NCBI GenBank assembly: GCA_018389105.1
Contig: JACATO010000921.1
Coordinates: forward strand, 596,001 to 660,000
Source of the DNA: Nautilus pompilius
Taxonomy: Eukaryota; Mollusca; Cephalopoda; Nautilida; Nautilidae
DNA length: 64,000 nt
Direction: 5' to 3'
Shown here: positions 38,001 through 46,600 of the stretch, in pieces
Layout: every line of letters begins with the position of its first letter
Position numbering within the stretch: the stretch's first letter is position 1
Position numbers and translations under genes: made by a program
Notes under the pieces: generated by a model
What the model saw: the letters and a program-made list of their open reading frames with translations, nothing else
What the model was told of the DNA's origin: nothing
Database searches by the model: none

Positions 38001-41000
38001 CATTGATTAACCTAAGGATAGACAGAATGTCTTGTGTACTGTACAAATCTAGAAAACACCGAGTTAAAAGGACAAAACAATTTGATGTATTAAAAATATA
38101 TGTGAATGTAAGTTTTGTGTTCTCAGTAAAGATGCTTCTAGCTTGTCTAAATCTTACATTGACAATTATATGTGAAATTTCTACCAAAACACATGCTTAT
38201 GCCAAAAAAATAGCTACCTGCCTGATGATGTAGGGTATGGAAAATATTAGCAAGTTAGTTTTTTTTTTTTTTTGGTACCTATGTGGTTTGTTTATTAATG
38301 TATTAGGAACAAAAGATTTTAAAGTGCCGGTTTATTGACTCGAATTCTCACAAACTAATAAAGAAGGTAAATGAAGATATCTCCTTTCCATCATGAATGT
38401 ATCTACCTAAGTAAACTATTCAACAAGCTGGACTGTCACAGTAATATTCTAGCTTAGCGAAGCAACATTTATTGCCTACATTAGGTGTGGATTAATTTAC
38501 TTTAGTTTGAAAATAATGGAGGGAATGATGTCAGCTTACAAAACACTGGTAGGTAAGGCTTGATTTGACACGACTGAATTAAACTCTTACAACTTGGAAT
38601 GCTCAGGTGTTTTGTAGAGTCAGTTTTCACTTTGCTATTCCCATATACGCCAGCTTATTTATTAATGTACAGTCTTTTGCTTTCTGTAGTTAAGTTAATG
38701 GTAAAAAAAAGTTGTTTTTTTTTTTCCTGTTCTATTTTCTTTTGTAGGAGGAACCAAAAAAGGGTAGGGGAAGACCATCACTTGCAAAAGAAAAGGTAAC
38801 TTATTTTAGTTTATAAAAAAATTACTTAGTTAACCATTCTTGCTGAAATCATTACAGATTCAATCTCCTGTCCAGGTATGCAGGATTGAAGAGAGTGGGT
38901 ATCATCATGTTGAGCTGTGTTTTCCCTGAGGTTCTCCTAATTCTATAGATCACCATACATAAATGGTAGAGTTGTGCACCACAACTTCAGCAGCGAAATA
39001 CCTACTAGAACTTGATTTTTAGATGTGAAAGGAAACCACACAGCTGGTTGATGGAGAAGGGCAAGAAGGAACCAAGACAGATATGCTAAACTAACCTGAT
39101 CAGAGGAAAAACCCAGGCCTTTAACCTTGGCAGTCCAGTAGCCTAGCCATTGGGCCATTGACCACTCTTCAAAGAGTGATTCTAAAGTCTCTAGAAAAGT
39201 TAGCATCTCTCTTAAAATAAGAACAGAAAGTAGTGTTACCAGGTCACAGTAAACTTACTGCAGTCAGTTGCTTATAGCTCCCGGACTGTAACATTAAATG
39301 AAGTGGGTGTGCATGGGGTTGTTACTCTTATACTATGTGACATCATGCCAAACCAACAATGTCTACTTTAAAAATAAGTTTTTGAAATCAGTGCTCAACG
39401 TTTGCTGCTATTCTCAATGATAGCTTCCAGGCGTAACAATATATAACTGCTTACTAGTGCAGATGGCAAGAATGTTTTGTTGAATGTTGATAAACACTTC
39501 TCTTAAGGAAATCAATCTGTAGAAGTTGCAGATTTTGTAACAGTTGTGGCAAAAGATTAGTCATTCATGTGTGCATCATCTTTATACAGAGTTGTTAGGT
39601 AAACTGCAAGTATTTTTGTAGGCAGTAGTGGTGGCAAGCATAAGTGGGATGTACATTTCTGTTAACTTCTGTTGTGGTTTAGGAGATTATAAGCAACTGA
39701 TTGCAGTAAGTGACTCAATCCTTTTTCATTTGTCAACCAACATTGCATCAGACTTTTAAGACAGCCAAGCATTGATGAGACACTTAATAAACACTTATCT
39801 GTACTATAGATAATACGTGCAGGAGAATGCTGGTCTACATTATTATTTCTTCCAGCTATTTCTGTTGCTTTGTTTTTTTTTGTAAAACTGACTTTACTAG
39901 TCAGGCTACTTTCATGACCAACTTGGATTATCTACTTGATGGAATTAAATGCTGAATTCTTTCCTTCTGGTGATGTGGTAGCTTTGATTATACTTTGGAT
40001 CTCTCATTCAGTTGGATATGGAGAGCAAAGTTGTCAGGTTGAGTTTGACTCATTTCCAGCTGGTTAATGTGCCAGCATTTTGCAGTCTGCCATCCCAAAG
40101 TTTGATGATGATGCCACCTCAACTGAATTTGTTTGAAAGCCAATACTGGAGAATTTCTTCCACTAAGTGGCTACACCACACTGATCCAGAGGGAGGCAGC
40201 AGGCAGAGTTGCTTGGATAGACACCACCAGAGAGAAAAATGAAAGAGTTTGTAACAGTGAACACAGCTATAATTCTGTTCCTTTCATTATTGGAATGAAG
40301 AGTCGGTATTGGCACTTCTGTGACAACAATTGGGTGATTCTACTGTACATGTTTTTACTTTCTGCACTATATAATACATTTTGTATACATACATCCTTTT
40401 TTATTTCGATTACTGAACTGTATGTTAAGTCATTTGTACTATTTGAGCAATTCCACGACTTTAATGTTTTTTAATAATTTTAATCAGGTAGGTGCATTTT
40501 GTGCAGTCATCTTTGAGGTTGTCTGAACATTTGTGCATGTAAAATATTGCATTTCCTGAATGATAAAAGGTTAATGGCCATTGGTAGTTTAGGCTTACCC
40601 CATCACCTTATTGTAAATAAATAACTAATTGGACCTATCTCAGTGTCTTCATCATCAGGCTTTGGTGTTAAGGAGGACTGCCCTGGAGGACAATTACATT
40701 ATCATTAATTTGCAGTAGTAGAGTGGGCTAAAGTGTTGGAATTAAGTTGCAGCAACTGACGGTCATTTCAGTTCAGGCCACGTGAACAATCCAAAGTAGA
40801 AAAACACCCTAGAACAAAAAAACAACATATATTTAAAGTCTCCTTGAAGACTGAACTGTGCTTATGGTTTCAAAGGTGGCCAAAACCGAAAAAAATTAAA
40901 TTTTATCAAAATCTCTCATCTTAGAGACATGGATTCATTAGCTACTTGTGTCACCATTAGCAAGAAGCCACTTAATGTCTGTCTTTAAACTTTTTTAATT

Positions 41001-43683
41001 AAGAAAACAAAGCAAAGACAGGCTTTTAGTGAAATTCTACATTAAGAATAAACTTGTTTCTATTAATATAACTAATGAAAAATAGTATTTAATGTGGTTT
41101 TAAAAAAGAAGGAAGCCTGTACGATTAATATTCTTGTTTAAATTTGATATACAATTTGTGAATCAAAACACATGCTTTATGGAGCTATAGTTCATGTTTC
41201 ATTCATCTCTTTCAGGCTTCCAGTAATAAAGGTAGAGGTCGTCTGAGGAAGAGTGCAGCGTTAGACTCTGTAAGTGCTTTGTTGTTTCAATTAAAGGGAT
41301 GTTATTTGCTAACTTTATTGGCATAAAGCTGCTGTTCAGATTTCAGAAACAAACATTGCCATTCTTTTCTTGTGAGGTTACAGTGGCATTTCTTAGGTGT
41401 CTACAAACAGCAATCCAGTGTTAATGTCGAGATGTTGGCATTGTTTTAACTATTCATTTCATTTTTTGTGGGGTAGATGATGGCTGTGACCAAGTTATTG
41501 GCTACTGAAGCAGTTGAAGATGAAGATAGAAAACAATTGTTTTGGGTAATTTTAGAATCAAAGACATGTTACAGTGGATTCTCCTGATCTATTAGAGGGT
41601 GGACTTAAAATCTTGATTTTTCCAATCAGACTTCCCAGTAAGAATCATCTCCTCTCTTAACTCATTTGTGGTTACAGATCCCTTTTTTGGTTACAAGATT
41701 AGGGATCATGTGCTTAGGTACTGAGTGGATTGCATGACCACTTCACAGCGTGGGAGGGAACAAGTGAAAGTCCTTACAAAAACATCTTTTTCAGATTTGA
41801 AGGGAAATCAGTGTTGCCAGTCTAAGTCAAGATTTTACTTGGGTGTCAGGAACCAATCAAAACTAGAAATTTTGTTTAAAGATAAACTCTTTACATTGTT
41901 GGGTGACTTTTAATGTTGGCAAAATGTCTGGAAATGTTCAGAAGCAGATCCAACGCTAATTCTTTTGCTCCTTGTTTATTATTTTGCAAAGTTTTTATTG
42001 CCACTTTGATTTGACAACTAAACATTTGGAAGCATCCAGCAATGATCAGAATCTAGTTGTTAGTGCACAGCTGCTTTAATTATTAAAAGAGAATTTACAT
42101 TGTAAAGAATACTTGCCTATTCCTTGTACTTTCATTTGATGTCTTTAACACTTTCTTAGCAGCAATTTGAAACAGAAAATGGTGTGGATAGATTGTGAAT
42201 AATTGTTTATTGTCTTGTTAAAACTCTGTTAGACACATGAGCTGACTGCCTTGGCCAATCATTTTGACCCACCCTGTAATTTTCAATGTTTGCTTTTATT
42301 AGACATGAAGCTGTCAATCTAAACGCACAACAACTGTCCAACAATTAAACTCTTTCTTTTAAAAATTTGTGAACCTAACACCAAAGACATGAGAAATGTC
42401 AGTTTGAATGAATAGGTTTATTGCATCAATCAGAATATTCTAGAATTTTTTATTATATTTTTTATGATTTTTTATCCTTTTTCTGTCAGAACTTTCCTTT
42501 CATTCAAGAACAGTCTGGAGATTTTTCAGCAAAAAATATTAATTCCCAATTATGAGGATATACGTGGAAAGTGTGCAAGTGATTGTGATAGAGAAGATTA
42601 CTACAAAAATTCAAAAAGGGGCCAACACGTTCAGAAATTGTTGAAAACCCTGGTCTTCCAGTAAGAACTGCTGGCGGGGTTATTGGAATGATTAAGAAGA
42701 CTGTCACAAAGGAAAGAATGAGGCTTCAAGAGAAGGATAGGTTTGCCTTAGATGGTACACTAACTGGACCGTTGGAAGAAAGTCTTGCCGAGAAGATATT
42801 GGATAAATCTGTTAGAAGATGTTCGGTAAGAACGGGCTTCAAATCACATCCCAGCTACGGAAAAAAAAAGAAACCTTTGGCCTTACAGAGACAAAAGAGA
42901 TGACTTCATTTTTGTAAGAAATACTAAAATTGGCAGATAAATAGAAGATTGGAGCAAGGTGATATTTTCAGATGAAAGTCAACTAAATCTTTTTGGTAAC
43001 CATAATGCTATGATAGTCAGAGAAAATCAGATGGAAGATTTAATGCAAACTAGTTTACCAACTCTGAAGCATCCAGAAAGTGTTCATATCTGTGCTGTTT
43101 TTCTGCTAATGGTTAAGGCAAGTTGGCAATCCTACCAAAAGTAACTTCAGTGAATATAAATTGATATTTGAATTTTCTAGAATCTGTAAGGAAACTCCAT
43201 CCTGGTGGCAACTTTTGGTTTCTACAAGATAAAGTACATAGCAAAGTCTTCTCTTAGTTCAAGAACAAAAAAATGAATTGTTTTAAAAGATTGGCCTGGT
43301 AGTTCTGACTTAAATCCCATTGAGAACATATGGGCAGCAATGGGGCAATTTTCCAAGGAATAGAGGAGAGTTGGCAAAGGTCATTAAGGAGGCTTTGGAA
43401 AATATTCATCTCACAACATTATTTGAAACAATGTCATGTAGAATGAAAGTGGTCATTGGTCAAAATGTTAACAAAAATTAACTTTGTAGTTCTAATTCAT
43501 TTCTGTTGTTACAATTTCATTGTTTGTTTGTTTGTTAATAAATAGTTGATAAAATCCACCCACTTGGTGATTTTAAAAAAAAGCATGAAGAATGAAAATT
43601 ACTGAGTGGGCTAAATCAACTGGCCAGGGCTCTTTAAATAACACGGCTTAGTTTTGTGTTGTGTCTGTTTCTCTTAGGATTAA
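17002..43683 (+). CDS. HMGA-like multi-AT-hook chromatin protein (ten coding exons)
   Basis: Coding exons are 17002-17055, 26107-26151, 26627-26686, 27307-27342, 30374-30430, 32765-32812, 37418-37465, 38748-38795, 41216-41269 and 43678-43683. They sum to 456 nt and 151 aa. All coding junctions are phase 0 with consensus AG/GT. GRP-core AT-hooks occur in the exons at 26627 (RGRPP), 30374 (RGRPRKP), 32765 (GRPRGRPK), 37418 (RGRPRIH) and 38748 (RGRPS), with a degenerate one at 41216 (RGRLRK). Two exons (26107, 27307) are acidic linkers. AT-hooks bind the minor groove of AT-rich DNA, so a nuclear architectural role like HMGA is likely. Vertebrate HMGA has three hooks in about 107 aa, so this protein is longer. 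It lacks a clear acidic tail. Orthology to HMGA is not proven. The introns carry most transposons of the window. Confidence 0.85.
17056..18310 (+). other. AT-hook gene intron, part before the hAT insertion
   Basis: This is AT-rich intron sequence with no recognised gene or repeat ends. Confidence 0.5.
18319..20518 (-). mobile_element. Nearly intact hAT DNA transposon
   Basis: The element is 2200 bp. Its first 14 bases, cagggtggtcgaac, are perfectly inverted at the other end, and perfect 8-bp duplications ctgtagag flank it (18311-18318 and 20519-20526). It holds one transposase on the minus strand. Perfect target duplications and a single frameshift indicate a recent insertion, in antisense to the host intron. 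Confidence 0.95.
18458..20280 (-). pseudogene. hAT transposase (ZBED5/SCAND3/GTF2IRD2-like), one frameshift
   Basis: The N-terminal frame runs 20280-19771 and the C-terminal frame is open down to 18458; one frame change near 19815-19835 joins them. The N terminus has a BED-type finger: KEYNVSRHYKTHAKKY supplies the two His, but the first half reads CLDY where the family usually has Cys-x2-Cys, so one zinc ligand seems lost. The middle has CTDGAPAMCGQKTGF, HCIIHQEALCAK and DVRWLSAGDCLKRFF, typical of the RNase H-like hAT core. The C terminus (MLSMFSSTYVCESSFSLMNQ) is the dimerisation region. It cuts and pastes DNA in the nucleus when active. This copy is probably inactive. Related domesticated proteins exist in vertebrates. 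Confidence 0.92.
20527..21299 (+). other. Intron sequence between two hAT elements
   Basis: A G-run is present at 20881-20890. An open frame at 21033-21305 could be the start of the next hAT relic, but I see no supporting motif in it. Confidence 0.4.
21300..23061 (+). pseudogene. Second degenerate hAT transposase relic
   Basis: Plus-strand pieces in shifting frames are visible. Early ones include EKWYSKFFEFLGNGEQKYLS and NRALSNLQQHFKDGAKKNAL. The end at about 22905-23061 reads YLSSLVSTVSMECLFSLAGQ and then LTLENPELIMLLKSWNP and a stop, the hAT C-terminal dimerisation motif (S-x-E-x-x-F-S...AG). Many stops separate these blocks. It belongs to a different hAT lineage from 18319-20518. The start is uncertain, and terminal repeats were not found. 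Confidence 0.65.
23515..24830 (-). mobile_element. piggyBac-related repeat, copy 1
   Basis: This aligns by eye with copy 2 (27785-29500) from the shared gcacaaaatgcactca segment at about 23577 to the shared agtataaggtggaagtg end at about 24790. The transposase frame would be on the minus strand and is heavily broken. Boundaries are approximate. Confidence 0.65.
24922..25155 (+). repeat. tRNA-derived SINE, copy A
   Basis: The head cagttggtctacaggactgc followed by gtttgaatctc resembles pol III A and B boxes. The body contains ggtttggcatatgtccttgg and the tail agttctagtagggttttccc. The same order recurs in other copies along the window. Confidence 0.7.
25745..26013 (-). repeat. tRNA-derived SINE, copy B
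   Basis: Read on the minus strand it has cccagcagttaggaggctgg near its start and agttctagtagggattttcc in the body. It then continues into a longer 3' part ending near caacaacattcc. It lies just before the 26107 exon. Confidence 0.65.
26107..26151 (+). CDS. AT-hook gene coding exon 2 (acidic linker)
   Basis: The acceptor is ctttag and the donor gtaagt, with phase 0 on both sides. It codes 15 residues starting EEVGTVKDSKGD, acidic and without a hook. Confidence 0.8.
26627..26686 (+). CDS. AT-hook gene coding exon 3 (SPKK plus hook)
   Basis: The acceptor is cttcag and the donor gtatat. The exon contains GSPKKVRGRPPNP, an SPKK minor-groove motif directly joined to an AT-hook core, and is phase 0/0. 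Confidence 0.87.
26687..27306 (+). other. AT-hook gene intron ending in a (TC)n tract
   Basis: This is AT-rich. Its last 40 bases are almost pure C/T with an uninterrupted (CT)n core, so a microsatellite forms the polypyrimidine tract. Confidence 0.7.
27307..27342 (+). CDS. AT-hook gene coding exon 4 (acidic microexon)
   Basis: This 36-nt exon codes EEVSKEKDGDEE between ctccag and gtaagt, phase 0/0. It resembles the 26107 exon (EEVx..KD..), which suggests an exon duplication. Confidence 0.78.
27785..29500 (-). mobile_element. piggyBac-related transposon relic, copy 2 (longest)
   Basis: Minus-strand pieces in changing frames include ITMGLHSIPGK, INEAMIVFKGRCHIAVSP (in two frames), HPQWLYHQHFDVYNRNQCES and KRLSEKLLAKHHQL. 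These match the order of piggyBac DDE transposases: MGLH..P near the first catalytic region, then the DEAM-x-x-FKGR motif, then an xxGY..NF-x-VYT-like block. Stops and frameshifts make it inactive. Ends are approximate because TTAA-flanked inverted repeats were not located. Confidence 0.7.
29501..30373 (+). other. AT-hook gene intron, no feature seen
   Basis: This is AT-rich intronic sequence up to the acceptor before 30374. No gene or repeat end was recognised. Confidence 0.45.
30374..30430 (+). CDS. AT-hook gene coding exon 5 (hook)
   Basis: The acceptor is ggacag and the donor gtgagt, phase 0/0. It codes APIKRSRGRPRKPDSEKKK, the closest match in the gene to the canonical extended hook KRxRGRPRKP. 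Confidence 0.9.
30655..31385 (-). mobile_element. piggyBac-related repeat, copy 3 (internally deleted)
   Basis: The left part (acttagcacacagctcagta) and the right part (agtaatgatgtggactgcct, then a ctatggtataagtg end) match the corresponding ends of copies 1 and 2, while most of the middle is missing. No transposase motif is left. Confidence 0.6.
31386..32764 (+). other. AT-hook gene intron with a poly(A)/poly(T) acceptor
   Basis: This is AT-rich. It ends with an A run directly followed by a T run and the acceptor AG (about 32736-32764). No gene was recognised. Confidence 0.5.
32765..32812 (+). CDS. AT-hook gene coding exon 6 (double GRP hook)
   Basis: This 48-nt exon codes RKPTGRPRGRPKLHSI, phase 0/0, with donor gtaagt. 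Two overlapping GRP cores (GRPRGRPK) lie in one exon. Confidence 0.88.
33305..33800 (-). mobile_element. piggyBac-related repeat, copy 4 (internally deleted)
   Basis: It shares gactcaaatagtacaaatga, then aatttatagtgcagaaagta, and the gaagtgataatgtggaccag end with the other copies. At about 500 bp it is the shortest copy. Confidence 0.6.
34235..34460 (+). repeat. tRNA-derived SINE-like repeat, copy C
   Basis: The head gtggtagccgcttggttgag is followed by gagtctgaatcttgg, resembling A and B boxes, then ggactggcttggtttgaaat, which corresponds to the cggtttggcat segment of copy A. The 3' half diverges from the other copies. Confidence 0.55.
34980..35560 (-). other. Possible second transposon fragment, family unclear
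   Basis: The minus strand keeps partly open frames containing KSQRFNIKQDSSYFCCKMW and LDQVLAQSHHVMF. This looks like decayed coding sequence adjoining the Tc1 relic. I could not assign it to a family. Confidence 0.3.
35700..36360 (+). pseudogene. Tc1-like transposase relic
   Basis: Plus-strand pieces include SFFCIDRKRLI, SGGKSWFGACFAGIPT and SLDLNPIEHLWDELEIH at about 36250-36300. The last is the Tc1 C-terminal catalytic block (D-L-N-P-I-E). Stops and frame shifts are frequent. Element ends were not found. Confidence 0.7.
36361..37417 (+). other. AT-hook gene intron segment with a possible decayed exon
   Basis: This is AT-rich intron. At 36660-36704 a good acceptor (atctttcag) is followed by a basic in-phase peptide and a stop; see the findings. 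Confidence 0.4.
37418..37465 (+). CDS. AT-hook gene coding exon 7 (hook)
   Basis: This 48-nt exon codes DSNMPKGTRGRPRIHP between tttccag and gtaagt, phase 0/0. Confidence 0.88.
37466..38747 (+). other. AT-hook gene intron, no feature seen
   Basis: AT-rich with T homopolymers at about 37635 and 38259. No gene or transposon end was recognised. Confidence 0.45.
38748..38795 (+). CDS. AT-hook gene coding exon 8 (hook)
   Basis: This 48-nt exon codes EEPKKGRGRPSLAKEK between tttgtag and gtaact, phase 0/0. It is the third exon of exactly 48 nt in this gene. Confidence 0.86.
38945..39180 (-). repeat. tRNA-derived SINE, copy D
   Basis: On the minus strand it reads ggcccaatggctaggctact and ggactgccaaggttaaaggc, then ggtttcctttcacatctaaa and aagttctagtaggtatttcg. 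This is the fullest match to the family order seen in copies A and B. Confidence 0.7.
39790..40530 (+). mobile_element. piggyBac-related repeat, copy 5 (inverted)
   Basis: It lies in the opposite orientation to copies 1-4. It begins with a ctgtactatagataatacg segment, the complement of the shared right end, and finishes with atcaggtaggtgcattttgt, the complement of the shared left end. The interior is deleted and scrambled. Confidence 0.6.
40531..41215 (+). other. AT-hook gene intron, no feature seen
   Basis: AT-rich intronic sequence between the inverted piggyBac copy and the 41216 exon. Nothing further was recognised. Confidence 0.45.
41216..41269 (+). CDS. AT-hook gene coding exon 9 (degenerate hook)
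   Basis: It codes ASSNKGRGRLRKSAALDS between ttcag and gtaagt, phase 0/0. The hook core is GRL in place of GRP, which should weaken minor-groove binding. Confidence 0.83.
41270..42459 (+). other. AT-hook gene last intron, first part
   Basis: It contains an AG-preceded, in-phase open stretch at 41477-41545 ending at GT, which might be an optional exon. Otherwise it is AT-rich with no recognised feature. Confidence 0.4.
42460..43560 (+). pseudogene. Tc1/mariner-like transposase relic
   Basis: Plus-strand pieces include RRYWINLLEDVR, EDWSKVIFSDESQLNLFGNH (about 42945-43005) and DWPGSSDLNPIENIWAAMG (about 43290-43347). These are the two catalytic blocks (FSDES; SDLNPIEN) of Tc1-like transposases in the right order and spacing. 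Stops and frameshifts interrupt it. It lies just before the last exon of the AT-hook gene. Confidence 0.8.
43678..43683 (+). CDS. AT-hook gene terminal coding exon
   Basis: A strong acceptor (gtctgtttctcttag) is followed at once by GAT TAA, giving a final Asp and stop in phase 0. A longer open frame here exists only in the other phases, which the upstream phase-0 donor would not use. Confidence 0.6.
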   Translation, partial: D

Positions 43684-46600
43684 ACATGCTGAAGACGTTT
43701 CCAGGACCAGGTATGAATCTGTTAAAGAGGAACCTGCCAACCTCGTCATCGACAGAACAGGAAGCAGCCAGTTGTACCTGGCCATGTTTTCATACTGGTT
43801 CATACATACATACATATGTGCATTCATTATGCTTGCTAGCGTAGTACCATTTTTACAGTTCAGTGTTTTTCATATACCCAGGTGTTTTTCTAGATATGTT
43901 TTGTTGTTCATTTTTGGGGGTATTATTTCTATCTCTTTTAGCATTAGATTTTTTCCATAAGATGTAGAGAACCATTCACTTAAAATTTTGTCAAAGCATT
44001 TTCTACTTCTCAAATCATGCACTTCTGTAATAACGGCATTCGCAGTCACTCATCTCGTCTCCTCCCCCTCAAGCGTTTTTCACCATGACACCGCAGTTTA
44101 GCGGAGAACAAGAGATTCGCTTGAGCAGTACAAACCTTGGGGTGAGAGTCGACAAAAGTCACTGCTGCAGCTAGTAGAACAAAACCCCAACAACTTAAGA
44201 TATGACTGGTGACCTTTTGGTTGCCATGTCTACAATACCAGCGATGACAGAGTTTTCAGGATCATTCTGTTTTGTTCTCATTTTTCGATCTGCCGAGTAT
44301 TTTCAAACACATCTCCCTGACTGCCTTTAAAGAATATGAAAGTGTTAGCATCGTTTTCTCTTTTCTTTTCCTAACTTTTATGATTTATACACATTAATTT
44401 TTCCACTTTCCAATGAGTCTCAAATTATTTTTTAAAATACTGTTTATTTCAAGATTTCTGCTTTTTTTGTTTTCATTCCATTTAAGAGCATAATGACAAT
44501 TAATAAATTGTAAAACAACGAATAGATTCCCTGTTCTCCTCCATCCTGTCTGTAGTGACATCACAAACCTCCCTCTGCTCCAACAACAAGAAACATGCGA
44601 GCTGCTGCTTGTTTTCATTTACTCTAACTGGGGCCTGGCTCCAGGTTATGCATTTAATTAATTAATTTTTAAAATATGCAAAGGTGTTGTTTTTTTTCTT
44701 TCTGGCTTCTTCACTTTTAAGGGCAGCTATTTTTGGAATGCGAGCAGAGTTTTCCACAATTTGGTAATGCAACAAACATACTGTATGTTGGATACAACAC
44801 ACCTGCCTACGGAGTTTTTTTCTTTTTCTCATACCTCAGTCATTTGTGACAATCTCTTACCTCATGTTGCATGTGTACATACCAGATTCTCAAAGACCTC
44901 GAGATAGATGGTTTTAAGCACTGATTAAAAAAAAATTCTCTCTCTCTCTCTCCAAGGTTCATCACTGAGCTTGTCTTTGCTCATTACTGGTCTTAAAACA
45001 GAATGATAGATATAAAGGGAGGGGGTGGATGGTTGTCTCTAGCAGGTAAAAGTGCAGATTTGCTGTTCTATTACCTATTTAAAAAAAAAAAACCTTTTTT
45101 AAGAGAATAAAAATCTCGTTTAACAAAATTAACTAGATGCACCTATTTAGATCTTTCTGCTAGACTATAATAAATAGTAATAATTGACATTTTTACCAGA
45201 AATTTTAATACTCCTAATGAATATAAATAGGTAATTAATTTTTTTAAGGTAAAAGATTTTTATTTTCTCATTGTTAAAAGAAAATTATTTGTTAACCACT
45301 TATTCTTTTTCTAATATTCATTAGTACCTAAAGTAGTAGACTTACTCCAGGTTGGTCATCCTTTAACCGACACATGGTTTTCTTTTTCCTTGTAACCAGT
45401 ACAATGATTCTTGCCAGCCAATTGTAGAAAGTTAAAATGGGGGAGAGAAAGCAGCTTTGTCGCCTTTTCTGTCATTTTTCATTCACCAGTCTCTGCGTTA
45501 CTCTTCTATGCAACAAATATTACAGTTTGTGCTGTGATGAGCAAAAGCAATTTTATAATTTAAAATAGTTTTCTTTCTTTCTTTTTTAAAATTCATTTTC
45601 TGATGTTGATACTGCAGCCTGCTTGTAGTGTATTGTGTTGTTAGCATCATAATTAAAAATGTTTCTTTACATGTGAAACAACTTTGTTTCACATATATAA
45701 TATCTCATAATGGAGTTTTTATTTAATACAGTATTAACAATACAAATGAATTGGTGAATGCTTTAAACTTAACTGACTCAAAATATTACTTACCATTGAT
45801 GTATTCAAAAGTTAGCAAAAAAATATGCATTTTTACTTTTATTATATTCAGGTTCTGGTTTTGCTATGAGTATTTGTGCATTTATTTTATAACAATCAGG
45901 GCATTTAGTCTTGCTCTTTAGTTGACCTTCCAGGCAGGTAACTTAGGGTGGTGAGTTTAGCAACAGATAATAGGTTATTTAAGGAGAGGTCAGAATCAAC
46001 ACCTCATAGTAAAAAAAAATATTCTCATTTCAGTGGTTTGCAACTCATCAACACTACTTACATAACTTTTACCCACATGTTCATTTCATAACTCTCTATA
46101 TTCTCTCTCGTTTGTTTTTTTTTTTAAAAATGTGTATTTTTTAATGCTTTATAGTTGAATCTAAATATGCAATGCCACTTATACACCATTTATGTGAACT
46201 AGTGTAAAATTGCTTTCTTTCCCTGCACACCAGCATAAGGAATGTTCTGGAAATTTGGTCCACCTTTTTTTTTTTTTTTGAAGTTAAAAAAAAAAAAGTC
46301 ACCGTTTTGCTGCGTGACTTGCGAGTGGAGTTATTTCCCTTGCAACTTTTCCTTACCAGTTTTAAGCCACAATGATATTTGTTAGCCATTTTGGGCAAAC
46401 TCTCAGATGAGATATACAGCAATTACATCCCTTCCATCAAAGTAAACACACTAAACTGGTAGAATAGTTTAGTTTTCGTATTCATGCAGTGAAGCACTTA
46501 TTTTGGTAATTTAAAAAAAAAAATTAACATCATAGGAGTAAATATTCAAAGTAGAATTCCAAAGAGCATTTGGTTGATAACTGATAACTGTATTGGAGGG

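Noticed and set aside
43661-43960. A long terminal exon of the AT-hook gene in another frame
   Set aside because: All upstream junctions are phase 0, which gives Asp-stop at once. The longer frames need a phase-1 or phase-2 donor that was not found, though RNA could overturn this.
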